This document shows positions 1 through 5,229 of a DNA stretch of 7,411 bases, piece after piece (positions within the stretch are counted from its first letter, which is position 1; the number at the start of each line of letters is the position of its first letter). Location of the stretch: positions 1-7,411 of the forward strand of contig JAHEAM010000186.1 in assembly GCA_024642765.1 (NCBI GenBank), in the 5' to 3' direction. The stretch is from Planctomycetaceae bacterium (lineage in GTDB: Bacteria > Planctomycetota > Planctomycetia > Pirellulales > Pirellulaceae). The notes under the pieces are model-generated. The model was not told where the DNA came from and did not search any database. It was given only the letters and a program-made list of their open reading frames with translations. The position numbers and the translations under genes were made by a program.

Positions 1-836
1 CATTTCGGAGAGAACGAGCTATCTCCCAGTTTGATTAGACTTTCACTCCTCCCCACAAGTCATCCCCTCGGTTTTCAACCCAAGTGGGTTCGGTCCTTCA
101 CGCAGTTTAACCCGCGCTTCAACCTGCTCATGGGTAGATCACTTAGGTTTCGCGTCTACCGCCAACGACATGCGCGCTATTAACACTCGGTTTCCCTAGG
201 GCTCCGGACCGTAAGTCCTTAACCAAGCCGCTGACGATAACTCGCCGGATCATTATGCAAAAGGCACGCCGTCACACATTAACGTGCTCCGACCGCTTGT
301 AGGCACATGGTTTCAGGTTCTTTCCCTCCCCTCAACGGGGTTCTTTTCATCTTTCGCTCGCGCTACTGATTCACTATCGGTCATCAAAGAGTATTTAGCC
401 TTACGGAATGGTCTCCGTGGATTCAACCGAGGTTTCACGTGACTCGGTTTACTCAGGTGCCTCTCGAGAGGTTCGAAGCTTTCGTGTACGGGGTTTTCAC
501 CCTCTATGACCGGCCATTCCAAGCCGTTCCACTAGCCAGAACTCTTCCCATATGAAAGGTCCTACAACCCCGCAGGGGAAACCCCCGCGGTTTGGGCTCT
601 TCCGTTTTCGCTCGCCGCTACTAACGGAATCGATTTTTCTTTCTTTTCCACCAGGTACTTAGATGTTTCAGTTCCCTGGGTTAGCCGCAATACACCTATG
701 AATTCAGTGTATGCTAATTCAGGAATCTCGGGATCAATGTTTGTTTGTCAACTACCCCAAGCTTTTCGCAGACTTCCACGCCCTTCATCGCCTTTTGATG
801 CCAAGACATCCCCCATGTGCCCTTAATAGCTTGACC
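1..836 (-). rRNA. rrl: 23S ribosomal RNA, 5' part (truncated by window edge)
   Basis: Read on the minus strand, this is the 5' third of a bacterial 23S rRNA. It opens with GGTCAAGCTATTAAGGGCAC at about 836, followed by the conserved GGATG..TTGGCAT..GGCGATGAAGG block of the first helices. It continues through conserved tracts to AGATAGCTCGTTCTC at the left edge, which matches the AGATAGCTGGTTCTC segment near E. coli position 800. The window length to that landmark (about 830 nt) agrees with E. coli spacing, so no intervening sequence or intron is apparent in this part. The exact 5' end is set by alignment and could be off by a few bases. No 16S gene or spacer tRNA precedes it: the next gene upstream on the same strand encodes a protein. 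Open reading frames inside it are chance and are not genes. Confidence 0.97.
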
Positions 837-970
837 ACAAATATTCAACCCTCCCCCAACAAGTTCACAGGCCACAAGGACCAGCAACCAAGAAGAAAGA
901 AAGCCAAACGTTTGACGCTATTTGGGTAACGATATATTCGCTCTTGCTCTACTTTTTTTCTATGAACAAA

Positions 971-985
971 GCTAGTCAAAGACCA
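971..985 (-). promoter_or_regulatory. boxA-like element, proximal copy
   Basis: Minus strand TGGTCTTTGACTAGC. It shares TG-TCTTTGAC with the upstream copy at 1141-1156 and with the rrn boxA consensus (TGCTCTTTAACAATTT in E. coli), but diverges at the 3' end. It lies about 135 bases before the mature 23S 5' end. BoxA binds NusB/S10 and supports antitermination of rRNA transcription. The function here is inferred from similarity and position. Confidence 0.4.
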
Positions 986-1000
986 GTTTCATCACAGACG

Positions 1001-1029
1001 CTAACATAAGAGTGGTTTAGCAATGTCAA
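1001..1029 (-). promoter_or_regulatory. possible secondary sigma-70-type promoter for 23S
   Basis: Minus strand perfect -35 TTGACA (1024-1029), 17-bp spacer, then a poor -10 TGTTAG (1001-1006). Another TTGACA lies just upstream at 1033-1038. The same bases also form the middle CTTTGAC boxA-like repeat, so the -35 match may be a by-product of that motif. It would give a leader of only about 155 nt. Weak support. Confidence 0.2.
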
Positions 1030-1100
1030 AGCTGTCAATCTCAACCTAAGCCGCATAGCCAGAGTAAACTCAAACCAAACAGCAAAAGGACCAAGATCAA

Positions 1101-1121
1101 CATCTTTACAATGCAAAGATG
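1101..1121 (-). other. perfect 7-bp hairpin in 23S leader
   Basis: CATCTTT and AAAGATG arms enclose a 7-nt loop. On the minus strand it lies 19 bases downstream of the boxA-like element at 1141-1156. It may be part of the folded precursor leader. It is AT-rich and has no T-tract, so it is not a terminator. Confidence 0.45.
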
Positions 1122-1140
1122 CCATCTATTAATCACAACC

Positions 1141-1156
1141 AAATTGTCAAAGATCA
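1141..1156 (-). promoter_or_regulatory. boxA antitermination element, best copy
   Basis: Minus strand TGATCTTTGACAATTT matches the E. coli rrn boxA (TGCTCTTTAACAATTT) at 14 of 16 positions. It is immediately preceded, 3 bases upstream, by a perfect hairpin at 1160-1179, which reproduces the boxB-boxA order of rrn leaders. BoxA recruits NusB/NusE and helps RNA polymerase resist Rho-dependent termination in untranslated rRNA. The element also contains TTGACA, but no good -10 follows at the right distance, so an antitermination role is preferred over a promoter. Confidence 0.6.
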
Positions 1157-1159
1157 TTC

Positions 1160-1179
1160 ACTCCGAAACGGGTCGGAGT
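1160..1179 (-). other. boxB-like hairpin next to boxA
   Basis: Perfect 7-bp stem ACTCCGA/TCGGAGT with a 6-nt loop, 3 bases before the boxA-like element on the minus strand. Its position matches the boxB hairpin of bacterial rrn leaders. No T-tract follows, so it is not an intrinsic terminator. Confidence 0.5.
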
Positions 1180-1195
1180 TGCCCTCAATTGAAGG

Positions 1196-1232
1196 CGGTC
1201 AATGCTCGGGACTAACTCCCGAGAACTGACCG
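1196..1232 (-). other. two-tier hairpin in 23S leader
   Basis: Outer arms CGGTCA/TGACCG (6 bp) and inner arms CTCGGGA/TCCCGAG (7 bp, 5-nt loop) are separated by a small internal loop (3 and 3 bases). This is the most stable-looking structure in the leader. It could be a processing site or a structural element of the precursor RNA. Confidence 0.5.
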
Positions 1233-1251
1233 ACGTCAATCGATTCAATAA

Positions 1252-1274
1252 GTCGACAAAAACACTCTGTCGAC
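1252..1274 (-). other. perfect 7-bp hairpin in 23S leader
   Basis: GTCGACA/TGTCGAC arms with a 9-nt loop. Each arm contains a SalI-type GTCGAC palindrome. It is one of a close-set series of hairpins between 1101 and 1315. Confidence 0.4.
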
Positions 1275-1289
1275 CTTTTGTTTGCTATA

Positions 1290-1315
1290 GAAACGCTTGA
1301 GAAGCAAGTCGTTTC
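1290..1315 (-). other. hairpin in 23S leader
   Basis: GAAACG/CGTTTC outer arms and CTTG/CAAG inner arms form a 10-bp stem with a single bulged T and a 5-nt loop. On the plus strand it is followed by GTTTTT and so resembles a terminator, but no plus-strand gene ends here. It is better read as the first hairpin of the 23S leader on the minus strand. Confidence 0.4.
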
Positions 1316-1420
1316 GTTTTTAGCGAGCTCGACATTCTACAGCTTCAGGAAACCCTGTAAAGCCCTTTTGGAAGAAAATTGAATATTTTTTTAAAACTCA
1401 TTTCTCTTCGGCAGGGCAAG

Positions 1421-1448
1421 AATATAGCGGCTCCACAAAAGAGCACAA
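1421..1448 (-). promoter_or_regulatory. candidate promoter for the 23S rRNA transcript
   Basis: Minus strand -35 TTGTGC (1443-1448), 16-bp spacer, -10 TATATT (1421-1426). The bases after the -10 (CTTGCCCTGCC) are GC-rich, like the discriminators of growth-rate-controlled rRNA promoters. The predicted start is near 1414. The promoter sits 6 bases downstream of a terminator for the preceding gene, which is the expected arrangement for an independent rRNA unit. Confidence 0.45.
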
Positions 1449-1454
1449 GGGGCC

Positions 1455-1485
1455 AAATAAAAAACTTTTGAACTCTACAAAAGTT
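1455..1485 (-). terminator. AT-rich intrinsic terminator after the TPR/HEAT-like gene
   Basis: On the minus strand, perfect 8-bp arms AACTTTTG/CAAAAGTT (1463-1485) with a 7-nt loop are followed at once by TTTTATTT. The stem has only two G-C pairs, so it would be weak by E. coli standards, but the geometry (stem directly joined to the U-tract) is correct. It would stop transcription from the gene ending at 1667 before the 23S promoter. Confidence 0.45.
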
Positions 1486-1666
1486 ACAATTCTAGTGGGT
1501 CGGCAATCGCCCATTTGGGCTTTTTGTATCAAACCAGTTTATTGTTATTCCCAATCGAATTTGCAGTAAAGCCTTAATTCGGCATTTTCTATCAGATGCG
1601 CCACTCGAACCAATAAAAATCGAAGTTTGGCGATTTCATCCACAACGCCACCCTGAAATTGGGCGT
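1486..1666. other. intergenic segment, no supported gene
   Basis: Sequence between the stop codon of the TPR/HEAT-like gene and the terminator at 1455-1485. A small plus-strand GCCC/GGGC hairpin followed by TTTTT lies at 1509-1525, but no plus-strand gene ends there. A 32-codon minus-strand frame from a GTG (1545-1643) was considered and not accepted. Nothing else was recognised. Confidence 0.5.
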
Positions 1667-2992
1667 TTAGTTTCGGTTCACATCGATGGACGAAAGTGTG
1701 AAATGATCGAGGTACCAGTTTCGCCAAACATCGATGGAATCGCCTGCATCCACTCCCGTAATCTTTTTGAGTGCCGCGATGACTTTCGTGTTTGTGATGG
1801 TGCGTTCGAGCGTTGCCGGTTCGCTACTTCCCGTCGATAATCCCGAGCCTCCATTGCCAAAAGAGGTTGTCATTCTGCCGGGCTGAGTTGCCGCTGGATT
1901 CGCAACCTTGTGGGTAGTCCGAACGACATTGACCAAAGGCAAAACCGATACTGGTTCCCCTAGTTCACCCAAGCAATATGCCATCCACTGCAGCGAACTG
2001 TTATCTAGCTGAGTTTGTAAACCGCCCGAAGAAATGATCTTCTGCGAAGTTGAAAATCGGTTCACCACTGTCGAGTTATTGAAGGGGGGCGAAAGTAGCA
2101 GGCTTAGGGCCCGCTCACGAATCGTTTGATCAGGGTTCAATAACGCTTCAATGAGTGCGTTTTGGGATGCGACACAGGGTATTCCGCTGATCACATCCAG
2201 AAAGCCGCGGCGTAAGGCCGCGTTATTGCCCGATTTGAGTTCCGAGGCGACAAGGGGTACCATAGTTTCGTTGCAGATTGCCGCCAAACTAGCGATGGCT
2301 TCACTTGCCGATACATTTCCGGCTTGGCGTTGCCATCGCGTGAATAGTGTGCGAATCTCTCCCAGTGTTTGCTCTGATTTACCAGTGATTTCGTCGATTT
2401 GAGCTTGCAATGCAGGTATCCAGCGGCGTCGCGGATGAATGTATCCTCGCGAGGCAAAATACTGTTCCTCGCGATGCCAACTGCCGTCGATTTTTGTCCA
2501 GCCGTCACGTCCCAGCATTTTGGCTGCCTCAGCGTCAGCTGGATCCGATTCAACGATTTTCAAAAGGTGCAGTTCGATTTGCGTACGAAGTTTTGACTTA
2601 CCGCCGTTTTGTTCTAGGCACCAATTAACGATTTTCCAGTGATCGGCTGCTGTTTCGTTACCCGAAAAGTTGCTGACCTTGGCGTCGTATTCCATGACCG
2701 ATGCATCCACTGCATGCCAGGTGGCCGTGGAGCGTTCCATCTGTATTTTCCCTCCAGATTGCGTTTCAATCACGATGCAGGGAGCAGCCGATTCATTGTC
2801 TTTATAAGATTTTTCAAGCAGTTTCCCGAAGATCCGACCGCCAGTAGCTTTGTTTTCCAAATAGCCCCACTCGTCTTCGATCGATAGACTGCCATATGAC
2901 GAAGTTGTCAGAATAAAAAAGCAAAACACTCCAGATAATCTAGCCACTGATTTCGCACGAGAAAAAAGACTTCCTAGAAATTGAAATGTCAT
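1667..2992 (-). CDS. exported TPR/HEAT-like repeat protein (planctomycete type)
   Basis: 441 residues from the ATG at 2992. The protein begins with a basic segment and a hydrophobic stretch (about residues 18-33, RLSGVFCFFILTTSSYG), so it is probably exported. Residues 115-190 hold a pattern common in secreted planctomycete proteins: a TPR-like helix pair (HWKIVNWCLEQ.., LHLLKIVESDPADAEAAKMLG) followed by short repeated modules WTKIDGSWHREEQYFASRGYI and RRRWIP. Residues 230-350 look like alpha-helical HEAT-type repeats (MVPLVASELKSG, ALIEALLNPD..IRERALSLLL, LGELGEPVSVLPLV). Residues 366-395 are a flexible Gly/Ser/Thr-rich linker, and the C-terminus ends with a helix containing DVWRNWYLDH. A longer frame opens at a TTG at 3175, but it overlaps the upstream gene, lacks a signal peptide at its front and runs through a strong promoter, so the start at 2992 is preferred. 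The ribosome site there is weak (AAGAGAG). A scaffold or protein-binding role is inferred; the substrate is unknown. Confidence 0.85.
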   Translation of the reverse strand: MTFQFLGSLFSRAKSVARLSGVFCFFILTTSSYGSLSIEDEWGYLENKATGGRIFGKLLEKSYKDNESAAPCIVIETQSGGKIQMERSTATWHAVDASVMEYDAKVSNFSGNETAADHWKIVNWCLEQNGGKSKLRTQIELHLLKIVESDPADAEAAKMLGRDGWTKIDGSWHREEQYFASRGYIHPRRRWIPALQAQIDEITGKSEQTLGEIRTLFTRWQRQAGNVSASEAIASLAAICNETMVPLVASELKSGNNAALRRGFLDVISGIPCVASQNALIEALLNPDQTIRERALSLLLSPPFNNSTVVNRFSTSQKIISSGGLQTQLDNSSLQWMAYCLGELGEPVSVLPLVNVVRTTHKVANPAATQPGRMTTSFGNGGSGLSTGSSEPATLERTITNTKVIAALKKITGVDAGDSIDVWRNWYLDHFTLSSIDVNRN

Positions 2993-3040
2993 TGTGAGTG
3001 TCTCTCTTGCGATGCTCGGTCGGACTGTTGCTTCTGTCCC

Positions 3041-3069
3041 ATTATAGGTCTGTGGCGCTTTGAAGTCAG
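3041..3069 (-). promoter_or_regulatory. sigma-70-type promoter of the TPR/HEAT-like gene
   Basis: Minus strand -35 CTGACT (3064-3069), 17-bp spacer, perfect -10 TATAAT (3041-3046). The predicted start near 3034 gives a leader of about 42 nt before the ATG at 2992. It sits in the 166-bp gap after the DUF6265 gene, so the downstream gene can be transcribed on its own. Confidence 0.65.
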
Positions 3070-3158
3070 GATTGTATTTAGCCGAGTTCAGTAAAAATTC
3101 GAATTTGGGTGGCCATGGGGTGCCTTTTCTAGATCGTCGAGCCTGGGTTGCCGAATCC

Positions 3159-3740
3159 TTATTTTCGCCTTTCAAAAGAGAATTTCTCCTCTTTCACTTC
3201 TTCGTTTTCTCCGGAAATAACGACGAAAGCATCCATATGATCATCGTCAATACGGCGGTAGGTCAGGCCGTCGAAGCAAAATGAGTTGGCATTGCGTTTG
3301 GCAAATCGAAACGTGACGTGATTGTCTTTATCTTCCCAACCCACCAACTTGTCGTCGAAATGTTTCAGCTCTAAAACGACCGAGTTTCCCGACTTCTTCA
3401 GCTGGAAATGCTCCGTAAACTGCACTTTGCCATCGGCTACAAACCGAAAGCTCCCAATGATCGAATCACCTGCCACACTGCTCCAAACTTCCGAACAATC
3501 GCCGCCAAGGCCGCCGCCATCCCAACTACCCTCGAGCCACGCGAATTTCTGGATGTCGATGGCTTCGCTCTGTTGGCCGTCAGCCATTTGGATGGTGTTT
3601 GAGTCTTGCAGTGGGGCTTGTTTTTGGGGTGAATTATTTTCTTGTGCCAGCGCAATTATTGCGCTATAGGCGATGACAACTGAGATGCTTGCGAATCCAA
3701 ATCGTGAAACCGAAATCAAAAACTTTTGAAAACTTGCCAT
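3159..3740 (-). CDS. exported DUF6265 domain protein
   Basis: 193 residues. An N-terminal signal peptide (about residues 1-32, hydrophobic core FASISVVIAYSAIIAL, likely cleavage after ALA) is followed by a polar linker rich in Gln/Ser/Asp (33-62). Residues 65-190 match the DUF6265 pattern: FAWLEGSWDGGG.., EVWSSVAGDSIIGSFRFVADGKVQFTEHF, VVLELKHFDDKLVGWEDKDNHVTFRF, and a closing strand set ending in EEKFSFERRK. The fold is expected to be a small lipocalin-like beta barrel of unknown ligand; that is family knowledge, not visible function. The start is fixed by a good ribosome site (AAGGGGG, 6 bases before ATG). It lies upstream of the TPR/HEAT-like gene on the same strand with a 166-bp gap that contains a separate promoter, so co-transcription is possible but not required. 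No clear own promoter was found in the 121-bp divergent spacer. Confidence 0.88.
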   Translation of the reverse strand: MASFQKFLISVSRFGFASISVVIAYSAIIALAQENNSPQKQAPLQDSNTIQMADGQQSEAIDIQKFAWLEGSWDGGGLGGDCSEVWSSVAGDSIIGSFRFVADGKVQFTEHFQLKKSGNSVVLELKHFDDKLVGWEDKDNHVTFRFAKRNANSFCFDGLTYRRIDDDHMDAFVVISGENEEVKEEKFSFERRK

Positions 3741-3861
3741 TTATGCCCCCTTTATGTGCCTACTTTGCTGTAGCGAATCGTACTCAATTGCAGGACAATG
3801 ATACCCCATCGAAGCGTATGTGTATGACTAAATAAAGCGATGTTCACAAAGGGAGAACAGA
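3741..3861. other. divergent intergenic spacer
   Basis: 121 bp between the DUF6265 gene (minus) and the beta-propeller gene (plus); it must hold the promoters of both. I found no convincing -35/-10 pair on either strand. Good ribosome sites sit at both ends: AAGGGGG on the minus strand near 3745-3751, and AAGGGAG on the plus strand at 3849-3855, 6 bases before the ATG at 3862. Confidence 0.5.
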
Positions 3862-5175
3862 ATGCGGAAGAAGCAAGGGCGACTCATGGTTGGCATTGGT
3901 TTGGCGATTGCCATGATCGTAGGAGTGGCAGTCGGGGATGATTGGGCGCGCTTTCGTGGTCCCAATGGAGCAGGTGTTGCAGTAAATAGCACAATCCCCA
4001 GCGAGTGGTCGAATACTGAAAACATGCAGTGGTCAGTCAACTTGCCGGGGCCTGGAAGTTCATGCCCTATCGTGATTGGTGATCATGTCTTGGTGACTTG
4101 TTATTCCGGATATGGAACAGAAACGACACCAAATGCGAAGCCGGAATCGCTTACTCGGCACTTGTTTTGCATTGATTCCAAGACCGGTGGAATCGTTTGG
4201 CAAAAAGACATCAAGGCCGTTGAGGCAGAGGACCCCTATGATGGATTCATCAAAGAACATGGCTATGCCAGTAGTACGCCGACATCGGATGGTGAACACA
4301 TCTTTGCTTTTTTTAGCAAGTCCGGCATGTATGCTTTTGATATGAAAGGCAATGAGCTTTGGCACAAGTCTCTGGGGAATTTTTCTGATCCGGCGAAATG
4401 GGGCGGCGGATCTAGTCCCGTTCTTTACAAAGACACCGTGATCGTCAACGCAGGAAACGTTGGCCACGCAATTGTCGCCCTTAACAAAAAAAACGGCGAA
4501 GTCGTTTGGGAAATCAAGGACGAAAAGTTCACCAACTGTTGGTCTACTCCAATTTTCGTCGAGGTGGATGGTCACACCGAAATGGTCTTTAGTATGCCTG
4601 GAAAAATCCTGGCGATCGACCCGGAGAACGGCGCAGAACTCTGGACTTGCACCTCGCCAATTGCGGAAACTGTGTGCGCCAGTCTCGCAGAATACGAGGG
4701 TGTCGTGTTTGCAATGGGCGGTCGCGGAGGAGTTGCCGTCGGTGTTCGTTGCGGCGGAAAAGGCGACGTTTCCGAGACGCACAAAGTTTGGGAGACTCGA
4801 CTACGCGCGGGAATCGGAACGCCTGTCGCATACAACGGAAATTTATATTGGCACTCCAGTGGCAAAATGAATTGCGCAAGTTGCAAGGACGGCACAGAAG
4901 TTTACCAAGAAGCTTTTCCTGGTGAAACGAACAATGCCGAGCCGCGCCGCGGCCCAGCAGGCGACTACGCTTCGCCAATCATCATTGGTGATAAAATTTT
5001 TGCAGTGATGCGCAGCGGAATGACGCATGTCGTTGGACTTGGCGAGAAATTCGAATTGGCAAAAACGAATAAGCTTGATGGCGACGCAGGGCCTTTCAAT
5101 GCAACACCAGCTGTCAGCAGCAAGCAACTGTTTATTCGCTCGAATAACAAGTTGTATTGCATTGGAGCCAAGTGA
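3862..5175 (+). CDS. exported PQQ-like (BamB-type) beta-propeller protein
   Basis: 437 residues. A signal peptide (basic MRKKQGR, then hydrophobic 8-23, likely cleavage near GVAVGDD) precedes the DWARFRGPNGAGV signature that opens many secreted planctomycete PQQ-like propellers. At least four propeller repeats of the form xLxAxDxKTGxxxW are visible: LFCIDSKTGGIVWQKDI (101-117), MYAFDMKGNELWHKSLG (156-172), IVALNKKNGEVVWEIKD (204-220) and ILAIDPENGAELWTCTS (249-265), with weaker blades to the C-terminus. There is no catalytic dehydrogenase domain or heme motif, so cofactor binding is doubtful and a scaffold or binding role is more likely. There are ten cysteines, including a CASC pair at 338-341. 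The start is supported by AAGGGAG 6 bases upstream. The gene stands alone on the plus strand and converges with the aminotransferase gene 40 bp downstream. The molecular partner cannot be told from the sequence. Confidence 0.9.
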   Translation: MRKKQGRLMVGIGLAIAMIVGVAVGDDWARFRGPNGAGVAVNSTIPSEWSNTENMQWSVNLPGPGSSCPIVIGDHVLVTCYSGYGTETTPNAKPESLTRHLFCIDSKTGGIVWQKDIKAVEAEDPYDGFIKEHGYASSTPTSDGEHIFAFFSKSGMYAFDMKGNELWHKSLGNFSDPAKWGGGSSPVLYKDTVIVNAGNVGHAIVALNKKNGEVVWEIKDEKFTNCWSTPIFVEVDGHTEMVFSMPGKILAIDPENGAELWTCTSPIAETVCASLAEYEGVVFAMGGRGGVAVGVRCGGKGDVSETHKVWETRLRAGIGTPVAYNGNLYWHSSGKMNCASCKDGTEVYQEAFPGETNNAEPRRGPAGDYASPIIIGDKIFAVMRSGMTHVVGLGEKFELAKTNKLDGDAGPFNATPAVSSKQLFIRSNNKLYCIGAK

Positions 5176-5205
5176 CAAACAGTGCGTCGCAATTAACACG
5201 GCTGT

Positions 5206-5229
5206 TCGCGCGAAATCATTTTCGCGCGA
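5206..5229. terminator. perfect hairpin at a convergent gene junction
   Basis: 10-bp perfect arms TCGCGCGAAA/TTTCGCGCGA with a 4-nt loop. It lies 31 bp after the stop of the beta-propeller gene, and the TGA of the aminotransferase gene (5216-5218) is inside the loop. It is GC-rich and symmetrical, so it can form in either transcript. No T-tract follows on either side, so it is not a classical intrinsic terminator. It may protect 3' ends or act with Rho. Confidence 0.5.

Larger units (their letters stand above)
837..1420 (-). other. 23S rRNA leader / precursor 5' region, no protein gene
   Basis: About 580 bases between the candidate promoter and the mature 23S 5' end. There is no supported coding sequence, no tRNA and no 16S 3' end. 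Read on the minus strand it contains, in order, five perfect hairpins (described separately), a boxB-like hairpin plus boxA-like element near 1141-1179, and two more boxA-like motifs at about 1021-1031 and 971-985. The 3' half is AT-rich. It would be transcribed as the precursor leader and removed during 23S maturation, which normally involves RNase III on a stem formed with the 3' flank. That flank is outside the window, so the pairing cannot be tested here. Confidence 0.7.

Noticed and set aside
313..929. Open frames on both strands (313-522 minus, 711-929 plus) that look like small proteins
   Set aside because: They lie in conserved 23S rRNA sequence or cross its 5' end; no ribosome site or protein family is seen.
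1101..1315. Hairpin series as a CRISPR array or integron-type repeat
   Set aside because: The stems differ in sequence from one another; there are no direct repeats with regular spacers and no associated genes.
1290..1320. Plus-strand hairpin followed by GTTTTT, like a terminator
   Set aside because: No plus-strand transcript is expected here; better explained as part of the 23S leader on the minus strand.
837..1420. Search for spacer tRNA, 5S or a 16S 3' end upstream of 23S
   Set aside because: No cloverleaf with a T-loop GTTCRA-type motif, no anti-Shine-Dalgarno CCTCC end and no 5S-like sequence was found; the hairpins do not combine into a tRNA.
1509..1525. Plus-strand GCCC-ATTT-GGGC hairpin followed by TTTTT, like an intrinsic terminator
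   Set aside because: The stem has only 4 bp and no plus-strand gene ends upstream of it. On the minus strand, where the neighbouring genes run, the T-tract is on the wrong side.
1545..1643. A 32-codon minus-strand frame from a GTG after the TPR/HEAT-like gene, with AGGGTGG a few bases upstream
   Set aside because: Too short, start is not ATG, no recognisable family and no conservation information. It could only be rescued by homologues or ribosome profiling.
4060..4782. Long minus-strand frame (240 codons) opposite the beta-propeller gene, and other frames opposite or inside the main genes
   Set aside because: They are shadows of well-supported genes; their translations show no family pattern, signal peptide or ribosome site.
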